Source: GCA-2683825 sp965662355 (lineage in GTDB: Bacteria > Planctomycetota > UBA1135 > GCA-002686595). Taken from it: a DNA stretch of 64,000 nt. This document shows, piece after piece, positions 1-8,792 of the stretch. Below the pieces are notes generated by a model. The model was not told where the DNA came from and ran no database searches. It saw nothing but the letters and a program-made list of their open reading frames with translations. The translations under genes and the position numbers were made by a program. Location of the stretch: assembly GCA_965662355.1 (NCBI GenBank), contig CBFIHP010000008.1, positions 192,748 to 256,747 on the forward strand, written 5' to 3'. Every line of letters begins with the position of its first letter. Within the stretch, counting starts at the first letter, position 1.

Positions 1-227
1 GTCGTCTCGCCGTCGGCGACCGCCGCCTTCCATTCCACGGTCTTCTCTTGGAACTGCTCGGCCGAGAGTCCCTCTGCCCAGGGCTCTAGCTCGGCGATGC
101 GCCTGACGAGCGGCTCGAAGGTTTGCACCATGCGCTCGTTGCGCGCGCCAAACATCGTCTTCAGCTGGCTGCCGATCTTCTCGCCGAAGTCGCTGATTCT
201 GTCGCTAACGTTGGACCAGTCCACCAT
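1..227 (-). CDS. secA: Preprotein translocase ATPase SecA, N-terminal fragment
   Basis: SecA is the cytoplasmic ATPase that drives unfolded preproteins through SecYEG. Only the first 75 residues or so are inside the window; the gene runs off the left edge. After a short leader the protein reads FGARNERMVQ, then RRIAELEPWAEGLS and FQEKTVEWK. This matches the conserved SecA amino terminus (FGSRNDR...INALEP...LSDEEL..KT). The ATG is preceded by a purine-rich stretch (agaagag) 10-15 bases upstream. The gene lies 116 bp downstream of the response regulator on the same strand. The Walker motifs are outside the window, so the call rests on the N-terminal motif alone, but that motif is characteristic. 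Confidence 0.85.
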   Translation of the reverse strand, partial: MVDWSNVSDRISDFGEKIGSQLKTMFGARNERMVQTFEPLVRRIAELEPWAEGLSAEQFQEKTVEWKAAVADGET

Positions 228-343
228 GGGATCAGGTGTCTCTTCTGTTTCGTCTTGGGTGTTCGCGAGCCTGCCGCGAAGCGGAGTAATCGCTCATTAA
301 TAAAGCGAATGCACCCCGAACCGAGCTTGCTTGACCCGGTTTC

Positions 344-1195
344 TTAGGGTTTCTCGCTGGGAACGTCCTGGGTGGCCCCCAGGAGCCGAGAGATCATGGC
401 GAACAGGACGTGCCGCGGATAGGGCTTGCGCAGGAGACCCGAAACCCGCCTCAAACGCGAGAGATCGATGGTCGAAGCCGTCGCCAGGAGCACCGGAAGA
501 TGCGCCGTGCGAGGATCCCGGCGCAGGCGCCGCAGGACCTCCTCGCCGTCCAGCTGGGGCATTTCGTAGTCCAGGAGCACCAGATCAGGGAGCGGGTCCT
601 GTTCGAGGCGCTGGAGCGCCTCGAGCCCGTCCCGGGCCAGCTCGCATTCGTAACCCCGGGCCCGCAGGAGGGCCGCCAGGCCGAGCGCCACGTCCGCCTC
701 GTCGTCGACCAGGAGCACGGTCTTGCGCTTCTGCTCCTCGCGCTCGAGGGTCGCGAGCTGCTCCATCAGGGCCCGCAGGTCCGAATTCGTCGGCAGCCCC
801 GCCTGGTCCCAGGCGTTCTCGATCTCGAGCTTGAGGCTGCGGTTGAAGCCCTTCAGCCGCTCCCACTCGGCGTAGTCGGGGTTCTCGGGACGAATATCCA
901 GGTTGTCGTGGGTGTCCACGGAGAAGAAGTACTCCCCGTTCACGATGTGCTCCTGGACGATGAACTTCATGAAGGGGTAGCGGCTGTTGCCCAGGCGCAG
1001 GGCGTAGCGCTTCAGGCCTCCACCGCCGCCTTCGACCCGCTCGAAGCGATCGAAGAGCAGGTCGAGGTGGTCGAGCCCCTCCAGTTCCTCGAGCGAGAGG
1101 GTCGGGGTCTGGCCACATCCCTTGGGCCAGGCGCGACCGAGATAGACGTCCAGGGCACGTCGTACGTGCGCAGGGGTCATTTGCTCGAGTCGCAT
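344..1195 (-). CDS. Response regulator with an uncharacterised N-terminal domain
   Basis: The 283-aa protein has a receiver domain at its C-terminus (about residues 158-272). The acidic pair is D164-D165, the phospho-acceptor is D209 in VLLDYEMP, the conserved Thr/Ser position lies in LLATAS, and the lysine is K257 in RKPYP. Residues 1-157 form a domain I do not recognise. It includes LRLGNSRYPFMKFIVQEH, then DTHDNLDIRPENPDY, and a helical linker rich in Glu and Lys before the receiver. There is no DNA-binding or output domain after the receiver, so the N-terminal part is probably the output. It starts 41 bp after the pyrD stop on the same strand and may be co-transcribed with it. The receiver is certain; the role is unknown. 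Confidence 0.85.
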   Translation of the reverse strand: MRLEQMTPAHVRRALDVYLGRAWPKGCGQTPTLSLEELEGLDHLDLLFDRFERVEGGGGGLKRYALRLGNSRYPFMKFIVQEHIVNGEYFFSVDTHDNLDIRPENPDYAEWERLKGFNRSLKLEIENAWDQAGLPTNSDLRALMEQLATLEREEQKRKTVLLVDDEADVALGLAALLRARGYECELARDGLEALQRLEQDPLPDLVLLDYEMPQLDGEEVLRRLRRDPRTAHLPVLLATASTIDLSRLRRVSGLLRKPYPRHVLFAMISRLLGATQDVPSEKP

Positions 1196-1236
1196 GGAGA
1201 AGTTCCTCTTGTCGGTCCGCCCTGTCTTAGCCCGGG

Positions 1237-2217
1237 CTAGCGAACAGAAACCCCCTTCGGTCGTTCCCGGCCCTTTTCGGAACGCCCATCAGGGTTTTCT
1301 TCACGACCATCTCGGAGCGTTCCGATCAGCTCGCGAACACTCGCCACTCCTTCCGCTTCGAGCAGCGCTTGCAGGTCCGCCACGAGCCGCCCCGGCAGGG
1401 CCGGGTCGGCGAAACACGCGGTCCCCACCTGGACCGCCGTACAGCCGGCGACGAGGAATTCGAGAGCATCCTCGGCACTGGCGATGCCCCCACATCCAAT
1501 GACGGGGATTTCAACCGCCCGGGCGCAGGCCCAGGCGCAGCGCAGGGCGACCGGCTTGATCGCGGGCCCCGAATAACCGCCCTGGACGGTCCCGAGACCC
1601 GGCTTGCGCCGCCGCCAGTCGAGCGCCAATCCGAGCAGGGTATTCACGGCGGTGATCGCGTCCGCCCCGGCCTCCTCGACCGCCACGGCCATGCGTTCGA
1701 TGTGGGCCACGTTGGGTGAGAGCTTCACGAAGAGCGGTTTCGCCGTCATCTCGCGCGCTGCACGCACAACCGCCTGGGCCTTCTTTGGATCGGTCGAGAA
1801 GGGCAAGGCCCCGCCCTGGACGTTCGGACAGGACAGATTCAGCTCGATGGCCTTCACCACCGGCTCGCCATCGAGGATGCGCGTGATCTCGCGATACTCC
1901 TCGATCGACTCCCCTCCGGCGTTGGTCACGATCAACGTGTCGGCACCGGCAACCTCGGGGATCGTGCTCTCCAGATAACTCTCGATGCCCTTGTTCTCGA
2001 GTCCGATCGAGTTCAAGAGCCCCAGCTTCGTTTCGCATATGCGCGGGCTGGGATTGCCGGCCCGGGGCTCCAGCGTGACGGTCTTGCTGACGAGGGCCCC
2101 CAGGAGCTCGGGCGGCGTGAAGTGGCACATCTCCAGGCCGTGGCCATACGTGCCTGAGGCGGACATCACGGGATTGCGCAGCTCGAGGGAAGCGATGCGT
2201 ACGGAGAGCTCGGTCAT
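1237..2217 (-). CDS. pyrD: Dihydroorotate dehydrogenase, class 1
   Basis: Oxidises dihydroorotate to orotate, the fourth step of pyrimidine synthesis, in the cytoplasm with FMN. The 326-aa protein has the class 1 landmarks: ASGTYGHGLEM near residue 20, the FMN/substrate lysine K45 in VSKTVT, the catalytic base C130 in ELNLSCPNVQGG, and the FMN-phosphate loops VQGGYSGPA and IGCGGI. A cysteine base and the GTYGHG segment fit class 1, probably 1B, which normally pairs with PyrK; no pyrK is visible nearby. The start at MTELSVRIA was chosen because it is where family similarity begins, although the frame stays open far upstream. The C-terminal tail (about 20 residues rich in R, E, K) is non-conserved. 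Confidence 0.95.
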   Translation of the reverse strand: MTELSVRIASLELRNPVMSASGTYGHGLEMCHFTPPELLGALVSKTVTLEPRAGNPSPRICETKLGLLNSIGLENKGIESYLESTIPEVAGADTLIVTNAGGESIEEYREITRILDGEPVVKAIELNLSCPNVQGGALPFSTDPKKAQAVVRAAREMTAKPLFVKLSPNVAHIERMAVAVEEAGADAITAVNTLLGLALDWRRRKPGLGTVQGGYSGPAIKPVALRCAWACARAVEIPVIGCGGIASAEDALEFLVAGCTAVQVGTACFADPALPGRLVADLQALLEAEGVASVRELIGTLRDGREENPDGRSEKGRERPKGVSVR

Positions 2218-2436
2218 GGGGTCATGATGCCACGGACGGCGAAAGACACCCCCAAAGCCAGCAGGAAATGCGCTCCCGGGCGGGAGGCCCGCGCAAGGGA
2301 GGTTCCTGGGGGGAAAACCCCGCTCTAGGTCCCGAGACGTCCGATTGTCCCGGGGTGCGGGGCGGGAGTATGGAACGCTTCCCAACTCCCTCAACCTGGA
2401 CCATGGGGAGAAAACGCTCACCATGTAGCAGGTTCG

Positions 2437-3393
2437 ATGAGCACCCCCTCCCCTCCCCCGCCCGAGCTTCCCGTCGCCTTCCGAGACGACGTGGAGGACT
2501 TTCTCGAAGCCCTGCGCGTCGAAGCGGGACTCGCCAGGAATACGCTCCAGGCATACCGCCGCGATCTGCGGCGCTTCGGGCACTGGGCCCACGAACGGGG
2601 AATGCAGGGTTTCGCCCAACTCGATACGGCGGACGTCGTCGCCTACCTCAACCACGGGCGCCAGGAGGGCCTGGCAGAATCCTCCCTCGCCCGGGGGCTC
2701 TCGGCCCTGCGTATGTGCGTTCGACACCTGGTCGCGGAGGGCCGTCTGAGGCGGGACCCCCTGGCCCGGATCCCGGCTCCGAAGCTGCGCCGCGCCCTGC
2801 CCGCGACCTTGACGGTGGAGGACGTCGAGAGTCTGTTGTGCCCCCCCGCTCACGAGACCAGCAAGACAGGCAAGGCCGACGAGACCTGGCGCAGGCAGAG
2901 GGACACCGCTCTCCTGGAGGTACTCTACGCCTGCGGCGCGAGGATCGCGGAAGCGGTCGGATTGCGCACCGACGGCATCGAGCCCTCCCTGCGCGTGCTG
3001 AAGCTCACAGGCAAGGGCAGAAAGACCCGCCTGGTCCCGCTCGGAGCGCGAGCCCGGGAGGCCTTGACGGCCTGGATCGAGGGGGGAAGACGCACACGCA
3101 AGGGGCACGAGCGACGCGCGGAAGTGTTCCTGTCGAAGAGCGGGCGACCCCTCGATCGCACGAGCGGATGGCGCATCGTGAAGCAAGCGGTGCAACGGGC
3201 GGGTTTGGATCCGACGATCTCGCCGCACACGTTGCGGCATTCGTTCGCTTCGCACCTGGTGGAAGGCGGAGCGGACTTGCGCAGCGTGCAGGAGATGCTG
3301 GGGCACGCTTCGATTCGGACGACGGAGATCTACACGCACCTGGACGGTGAGTTCGTGCGTAGCTTGCATCGGATGTACCACCCGCGGGGGTAG
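2437..3393 (+). CDS. xerD: Tyrosine recombinase XerC/XerD
   Basis: Site-specific recombinase that resolves chromosome dimers at dif. The 318-aa protein has the N-terminal SAM-like core-binding domain (about residues 15-105) and the catalytic domain. All active-site residues are visible: R169 (ACGARIAE), K193 (TGKGRKTR), H264 and R267 (HTLRHSFASHL), H290 (LGHASIRTT) and the nucleophile Y299 (EIYTHL). The length is typical of chromosomal Xer proteins (about 300 aa) rather than of phage integrases. Residues 136-152 form a short polar insertion between the two domains. Whether it is XerC or XerD cannot be decided without an alignment. It is divergent from pyrD and converges on uvrC. Confidence 0.9.
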   Translation: MSTPSPPPPELPVAFRDDVEDFLEALRVEAGLARNTLQAYRRDLRRFGHWAHERGMQGFAQLDTADVVAYLNHGRQEGLAESSLARGLSALRMCVRHLVAEGRLRRDPLARIPAPKLRRALPATLTVEDVESLLCPPAHETSKTGKADETWRRQRDTALLEVLYACGARIAEAVGLRTDGIEPSLRVLKLTGKGRKTRLVPLGARAREALTAWIEGGRRTRKGHERRAEVFLSKSGRPLDRTSGWRIVKQAVQRAGLDPTISPHTLRHSFASHLVEGGADLRSVQEMLGHASIRTTEIYTHLDGEFVRSLHRMYHPRG

Positions 3394-3415
3394 TGACCCG
3401 ACGCCCCGATCCCCC

Positions 3416-5260
3416 TTACTCCAGGTGCTCGCGAATCCGTTTCGCCAGCTCCCCCGAGACTCCGGGCACACTCGCCAGCTCCTCCACGCTCGCCCCCTTT
3501 ACCCCCAGCACGCTCCCGAAGCGCTTCAACAAGGCCTTCCTCCGCGCCGGCCCCACACCCGCAATCGAATCCAGCTGCGAGCGGATCTTTCCCCGCTCCT
3601 TGCGGTGGTAGGTGATCGCGAAACGATGTGCCTCATCCCTGACACGCTCCAGGAGGTGGCGCGCCGCCGAATGCCGCGGCAGCTCCAATGCCTGTGTTTC
3701 GGGTGTCAAGAACAGGCGCTCCTCCGTACGCGCCTTTCTCGTTCCCTTCACCGTGCGCTCCGCCCGCGCCTTCGCCAGCGAGACGATCTTCACGTCCCAG
3801 GCCCCCGCCTCCTCGCGCGCCTTCCAGGCCGAGGCCAGTTGCTGGGCGCCGCCGTCGATGACGATCAGATCCGGTAGGTCTCCGTCCTTCATGCCTCGGC
3901 GCAGGCTGCGGCCCACGACTTCCTGCATCGAGGCAAAGTCGTCCTGTCCATCCACACCACGCACGCGAAACCGGCGATACCCCGCGCGGTCCGAGATCCC
4001 CGAACGAAAGCGCACGCGACTCGCCACCACGTGGCTGCCCTGCATGTTCGACACGTCGAAACAATCGATCACCGGAGGAGCGTCTCGCAGGGGCAGGTCC
4101 ACCAGCTGCGCCAGCTTCTCCAGCGCCTCGCGGTCCGCTCCCTCGCTCGCCAGGCGTCGCGCCAGCTCCGTGCGCGCGTTCTCGCTGGCCAGATCCAGCA
4201 TGCGCTTGCGCTCTCCCTTGAGCGGCAACAGGAGGTCCAGATTTTCCCCCAGTGCCGCCTCCAGGAGCGGCTGGTCCGTGGGCCGGCAGGGCACGACGAT
4301 CTCCCGCGGGACCTCGCGGCGACCTCCCCCATACAGGGCCGTGATCACGTTGTGCAGCAGCTCCTCATCCGGGAGCTCGGAGCGAAAATGGTGCGCGCGA
4401 CTCTCGGCCAGGCGGCCGCCGCGAAACGCCAGGCGGTGACACAGGGTGTCCTCCCCGCTGCGCGCCCAGCCCAGGATGTCGCGATCGACCTTCGTTGCCG
4501 GCCGCACCCCCTGGCCCTCGACCGTGCGCCGCAGCGCCCAGAGCCGATCGCGAAAGCTCGCGGCGAGCTCGAACTCCATGCGCTCCGAGGCCGCTTGCAT
4601 GCGCGTGTCCAGATCCTCCTCGAGTTCCTGGATGTCACCGGCGAGCACGCGCATGGCCCGCTCGACCAACCCCGCGTATTCCTCATCGCCGATCTTGTCG
4701 ACACACGGCGCGGAACACAGCCCGATCTGGTGTTTCAAACACGGACGCGAGCGGTGGTTCAGCACCTGATCCGTGCAATCGCGCAGGGGAACCACCCGAT
4801 GCAGATCCGACAACGTGCCACGGACGGCCTTCGTCGATGCGTACGGCCCGAAGAAGCGCGCGCGCCCCTTGACCTTGCCTTGCTTGGGCTGGTGGGCGCG
4901 CACGAACTTCAGACGCGGAAAGCGCTCGTCCAGATCCACGCGGATCATCAGGAACGACTTGTCGTCCTTCAGCCGCACGTTGTGGGGCGGCTTGTGCTGC
5001 TTGATCAACGTATCCTCGAGCAGCAGCGCCTCCACCTCCGTGCGCGTGACGATTGTCTCGACATCGGTGGCATCGCGATCGAGAAAGCGCACGTTCACCC
5101 GCCCGTCTCCGCCCGAGCGATAGGTCGAGAGCCGGTTCTTCAGGTTGCGCGCCTTGCCGACATAGAGGACCTGCCCCTTCCCGTTGCGGAAGAGGTACAC
5201 CCCGGGCCGCTCGCTGACGACCGAGAGATCCGGACTCGAACCCCAGGCGTAGTGACTCAT
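3416..5260 (-). CDS. uvrC: Excinuclease ABC subunit C
   Basis: UvrC makes both incisions in nucleotide excision repair after loading by UvrB. The 614-aa protein has all domains in order: GIY-YIG nuclease at the N-terminus (GVYLFRNGKG...LYVGKARNLKNRL), the cysteine cluster around CLKHQIGLCSAPC, a UVR motif near residues 200-235 that binds UvrB, the RNase H-like endonuclease domain (VIDCFDVSNMQG, DLIVIDGGAQQL, RDEAHRFAITYHR) and paired helix-hairpin-helix motifs at the C-terminus (LDSIAGVGPARRKALL, ELASVPGVSGELAKRI). It starts 19 bp after the uvrB stop, so the two are almost certainly one operon. Confidence 0.97.
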   Translation of the reverse strand: MSHYAWGSSPDLSVVSERPGVYLFRNGKGQVLYVGKARNLKNRLSTYRSGGDGRVNVRFLDRDATDVETIVTRTEVEALLLEDTLIKQHKPPHNVRLKDDKSFLMIRVDLDERFPRLKFVRAHQPKQGKVKGRARFFGPYASTKAVRGTLSDLHRVVPLRDCTDQVLNHRSRPCLKHQIGLCSAPCVDKIGDEEYAGLVERAMRVLAGDIQELEEDLDTRMQAASERMEFELAASFRDRLWALRRTVEGQGVRPATKVDRDILGWARSGEDTLCHRLAFRGGRLAESRAHHFRSELPDEELLHNVITALYGGGRREVPREIVVPCRPTDQPLLEAALGENLDLLLPLKGERKRMLDLASENARTELARRLASEGADREALEKLAQLVDLPLRDAPPVIDCFDVSNMQGSHVVASRVRFRSGISDRAGYRRFRVRGVDGQDDFASMQEVVGRSLRRGMKDGDLPDLIVIDGGAQQLASAWKAREEAGAWDVKIVSLAKARAERTVKGTRKARTEERLFLTPETQALELPRHSAARHLLERVRDEAHRFAITYHRKERGKIRSQLDSIAGVGPARRKALLKRFGSVLGVKGASVEELASVPGVSGELAKRIREHLE

Positions 5261-5279
5261 CGCATCTCACGCGGGCGCC

Positions 5280-7292
5280 TCAGCGCACGAGTTCGAAACC
5301 CTCCAGCTGCTTGATTCGGTCGCGCATCGTCGCCGCTTCCTCGAAGCGCAACTCCTTGGCCGCGAGTTGCATCTCGTCGTGCATGCGCAGGATCTCGCCG
5401 CGCAGCCTCTTGGCCGACCACGAGCGTGCCTTCTCGAGCTCGGGATCCTCCTTTTCCTTCGGTAGTTCGGGACCGCTGTAGTCCATGTCGTACAAGGCCT
5501 CGATCGAATCGCGCACAGGCTTGATGATCGTCTTCGGTTCGATTCCGTGCTCGGCGTTGTATATCTTCTGCCTTGCGCGTCGGCGTACGACCTCCTCCAT
5601 CGTCGAGCGGATCGAGTCCGTCTCCTTGTCCGCGTAGAAGATCACCCGTCCTGCCGCGTTCCGCGCCGCGCGCCCACAGGTCTGGATCAGCGATGTCGTC
5701 GAGCGCAGAAAGCCCTCCTTGTCCGCATCCAGGACAGCCACCAGGGCAACCTCGGGCAGATCCAGCCCCTCGCGCAACAAGTTGATGCCGATCAGGACGT
5801 CGAATTCCCCGAGGCGCAGGTCGCGCAGGATCTGGGCCCGTTCGATGGTGTCGATCTCCGAGTGCAGATAACGCACGCGCACGGCCAGTTCGGCCAGGTA
5901 GTTCGTCAGCTCCTCGGCGGAGCGCTTCGTCAGGGTCGTCACCAGGGTGCGCCAACCGGCCTTCGTCGTGGTCTTGATCTCGTGCAGCAGATCGTCGACC
6001 TGCGTGCGCGCCGGGCGCATCTCGATGGCGGGATCCAGCAACCCGGTCGGTCGCACGATCTGCTCCGCCAGACGATCGCCCGACTGTTCCAGCTCGTACT
6101 TCGAAGGCGTCGCCGACACATACACGACCTGCTTGACGAGCTTGTCCCACTCCTCGAAGCGCAGCGGTCGGTTGTCCAGCGCGCTCGGCAAACGGAAGCC
6201 GTGCTCGACAAGCGTCTCCTTGCGGGAGCGGTCCCCCTTGAACATGCCCCCTACCTGGGGCACGGCGACGTGGCTCTCGTCCGCGAAGACGATGAAGTCC
6301 TCGGGGAAGTAGTTGATCAGCGTGAAAGGCGCTTCGCCCGCCTTACGTCCGTCCATCCAGCGCGAGTAGTTCTCGATCCCGTTGCAGATCCCCGTCGCCC
6401 GCAAGAGCTCCAGGTCATATCGGGTTCGCTGCTCCAGGCGTTGGGCCTCCAGCAGCTTGCTGTTTCTCCGCAATTGCAACAGCCGTTCCTCGAGCTCTTC
6501 CTCGATCCCCACCACGGCGCGTTCCATGCGCTCTTTCGGCGTCACGTAGTGACCCGAAGGGTAGATCGTCACCGACTCGCGTTCCGCCAGGATCTCGCCC
6601 CGCAGGGGGTCCACCTCGAGGATCGACTCCAGATCATCGCCGAACAGCTCGAAGCGAATGACCCGATCCTCCTCGTACGACGGAAAGACCTCGATCACGT
6701 CGCCGCGGGCGCGAAAGGTTCCACGCCGAAAGTCCAGGTTGTTGCGCGAGTACTGCATCTGCGTCAGACGCCGCAAGAGATCGTCCCGATCCAGCGTGTC
6801 GTCGCGCTCGAGCTTCAGGGACATCTCCGAATACGCCTCCGGAGAGCCCAGACCGTAGATGCAAGAGACCGAGGCCACGATCAAGACGTCCCGGCGTTCG
6901 AGCAAGGAGCGGGTCGCACTGTTGCGCATGCGCTCGATATTCTCGTTGCGACTGGCGTCCTTCTCGATGAAGGTGTCGCTCGAGGGGACGTAGGCCTCGG
7001 GCTGGTAGTAGTCGTAGTAGCTGACGAAGTACTCGACCGCATTCCGGGGGAAGAGCTCCTTGAACTCCGCGTACAGTTGGGCCGCCAGGGTCTTGTTCGG
7101 GGAAAGCACCAGGGTTGGACGGTTCAGCTTCTCGATGACGGCCGCCATCGTGAAGGTCTTACCGGAGCCGGTGATTCCGAGCAGGGTCGAGTGGGCCTCG
7201 CCCCCGGAAATCCATTCCGACAGGCGCTCGATCGCCTGGGGCTGGTCGCCCGTGGGGGCGAAAGGAGAGGCCAATTCGAAGCGTTCGGGCAT
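5280..7292 (-). CDS. uvrB: Excinuclease ABC subunit B
   Basis: UvrB is the damage-verification helicase of nucleotide excision repair. The 670-aa protein has Walker A GITGSGKT at residues 39-46, the damage-probing beta-hairpin YYDYYQPEAYVP starting at residue 92, the DEAD-type FADESHV motif, helicase motifs near the C-terminal half (ATPSKYELE, TSLIQTCGRAARN) and a C-terminal UVR motif (FEEAATMRDRIKQLE) that pairs with UvrC. The length is normal for the family. It is the first gene of the uvrB-uvrC pair and is divergent from the zinc-ribbon protein gene on its right. Confidence 0.97.
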   Translation of the reverse strand: MPERFELASPFAPTGDQPQAIERLSEWISGGEAHSTLLGITGSGKTFTMAAVIEKLNRPTLVLSPNKTLAAQLYAEFKELFPRNAVEYFVSYYDYYQPEAYVPSSDTFIEKDASRNENIERMRNSATRSLLERRDVLIVASVSCIYGLGSPEAYSEMSLKLERDDTLDRDDLLRRLTQMQYSRNNLDFRRGTFRARGDVIEVFPSYEEDRVIRFELFGDDLESILEVDPLRGEILAERESVTIYPSGHYVTPKERMERAVVGIEEELEERLLQLRRNSKLLEAQRLEQRTRYDLELLRATGICNGIENYSRWMDGRKAGEAPFTLINYFPEDFIVFADESHVAVPQVGGMFKGDRSRKETLVEHGFRLPSALDNRPLRFEEWDKLVKQVVYVSATPSKYELEQSGDRLAEQIVRPTGLLDPAIEMRPARTQVDDLLHEIKTTTKAGWRTLVTTLTKRSAEELTNYLAELAVRVRYLHSEIDTIERAQILRDLRLGEFDVLIGINLLREGLDLPEVALVAVLDADKEGFLRSTTSLIQTCGRAARNAAGRVIFYADKETDSIRSTMEEVVRRRARQKIYNAEHGIEPKTIIKPVRDSIEALYDMDYSGPELPKEKEDPELEKARSWSAKRLRGEILRMHDEMQLAAKELRFEEAATMRDRIKQLEGFELVR

Positions 7293-7408
7293 GGGAAGTG
7301 TCAGAAAGAGTGGCGCATTAAAGGTGGAGGCGCTCGCGCCGCTTGCGCCCCCAGGCGAGCCGCCTTAATCTTGCCATTGGGCGGTCTTTTTCCGCCCACT
7401 ACAATTCC

Positions 7409-8737
7409 ATGCTGATCGAGTGCCCCAGTTGCCATTCTCGGGCCCAGCTCCCCGATAGCAAAGAGGGCGCCAAAGTCCGTTGCGGGGAGTGTGGGCGTGT
7501 TTACGTCGCCCGTGACCGAATGTCCGGCGCCCGCGGGCGCGGTCGTTCCTCGCAGGGCCCCAACCTGGGGCTCTGGGGCGGGCTGGGGGCCGGATTGGTG
7601 CTCCTGATGGTCGCCTGGTTCGTGACCCGGAACGGGGACGACGCTTCCTCCGAAGTGGCGGCGGCCCCGAAAACCGCCTCCGAGGACGGCTCCAGCGCGA
7701 AAAAGGACTCCGAGAGCCCCATTGTGGACCCCATGGGCTGGGAGGGCAAGCTGATGCGTGCGGCGGTCGCGATCCACACCGCGGCCCGTGGAGCGAACAC
7801 CGGGACCCTGAAAGGCCTCCTGGATGGTCGCGGATTCTGGCACCGGGAGGAACTCGCCCGGGCGGCCGAGGCCGGCACCCAGCCGCGCTCCGAGGAGGCC
7901 TTCGCGATCCTGCCGACGACCGAGATCGATGACGTTCTGATGCGGGTCGTCGCCTCCTTGAAGGAGGGTCGAGCGGGCGAGTTGATCTATGAGTGGGAGC
8001 CCTACGACGGCCAAGTCCTCGACATGCAACGGGATAAGGCCCACGTGCGCCTGACCCTCGCTCCGGCTGCGGGCGGAGCGGAAAAGCGCTTCATCGACTG
8101 GCGCATGACCAAGGATACGCGGGGCAACTGGCGTGCCTATTCCTGGGAACCCTTCGGGGACGATCCCCTCGCCGAGGCGAAGGCAGCCGAGGCCGCGCGC
8201 GCTTCCGAGGAGGAGGAAACGAAACCGCCGCCCGTCAAGACGATAACGTTCGCCGACGGCAAGGAGATCTACGAGCGGGACCCCGAGCCCCTCGAGCATC
8301 TCGACAGTACACCGCCCGATCTGCAAGAACAGATCGAGAGCCTCTACGCCACGTTGATCAACCTCGACCTCACACGCGAATCCGCAGCCGCCAAGCGCGA
8401 GCTCGTGAAGCTCGGCAAGCCCGTCATCCCGATCCTTCTGAGCGGGCTGTACGAGACCAAGCTGACGGACGACGAGAGCCGCATCCGTGCCAACCTCATG
8501 GTGGTGACCCTGCGAAACATCACCGGCCGGGATTTCGGGTACGACCCCCAGGCGCGGCTCGGCAAGCAAGATGGTGTCAACAAAGAGCGCTCCGACAGCG
8601 CCATCAAGCAATGGTTTGCCTGGTGGTATCAGAACAAGCAGGTCTTCGACGAAAAACAGCGCGAGGACATGCTGAAAGACCACATCCAACTCACTGACAA
8701 GGACAAGGCCTGGCTGCGGCGACACGCAGACGACTGA
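7409..8737 (+). CDS. MJ0042-type zinc-ribbon membrane protein with C-terminal HEAT-like domain
   Basis: A 442-aa protein with three parts. The first is a zinc ribbon with C5, C8, C25 and C28 (ECPSCHS and RCGECGR), of the MJ0042 type often found at the N-terminus of envelope proteins. Next comes a single membrane helix at about residues 53-73. The rest is an extracytoplasmic region, ending in a helical HEAT-like stretch (KRELVKLGKPVIPILLSGL, then VTLRNITGRDFGYD and FAWWYQ). The start at MLIECP was chosen because it puts the zinc ribbon at the extreme N-terminus; the frame is open 22 codons further up. TACAAT lies only a few bases before the ATG, so the transcript may have a very short leader. 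It is a paralogue in architecture of the next gene, and function is unknown. Confidence 0.85.
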   Translation: MLIECPSCHSRAQLPDSKEGAKVRCGECGRVYVARDRMSGARGRGRSSQGPNLGLWGGLGAGLVLLMVAWFVTRNGDDASSEVAAAPKTASEDGSSAKKDSESPIVDPMGWEGKLMRAAVAIHTAARGANTGTLKGLLDGRGFWHREELARAAEAGTQPRSEEAFAILPTTEIDDVLMRVVASLKEGRAGELIYEWEPYDGQVLDMQRDKAHVRLTLAPAAGGAEKRFIDWRMTKDTRGNWRAYSWEPFGDDPLAEAKAAEAARASEEEETKPPPVKTITFADGKEIYERDPEPLEHLDSTPPDLQEQIESLYATLINLDLTRESAAAKRELVKLGKPVIPILLSGLYETKLTDDESRIRANLMVVTLRNITGRDFGYDPQARLGKQDGVNKERSDSAIKQWFAWWYQNKQVFDEKQREDMLKDHIQLTDKDKAWLRRHADD

Positions 8738-8792
8738 GCAACCAGACCGGCAACCGCCCCTGCAAAGCGCATCGCGCTGACCCCCTAAGACA

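Noticed and set aside
410..1240. 276-codon plus-strand frame opposite the response regulator
   Set aside because: The minus-strand frame has a full receiver domain with all catalytic residues; the plus-strand product is low-complexity.
2218..3471. N-terminal extension of dihydroorotate dehydrogenase
   Set aside because: The frame stays open for about 420 codons upstream but runs antisense to the xerD gene; the enzyme's normal N-terminus begins at MTELSVRIA.
5547..7415. 622-codon open frame on the plus strand opposite uvrB
   Set aside because: It is antisense to a complete, motif-perfect uvrB and arises from high GC; its translation has no recognisable domain.
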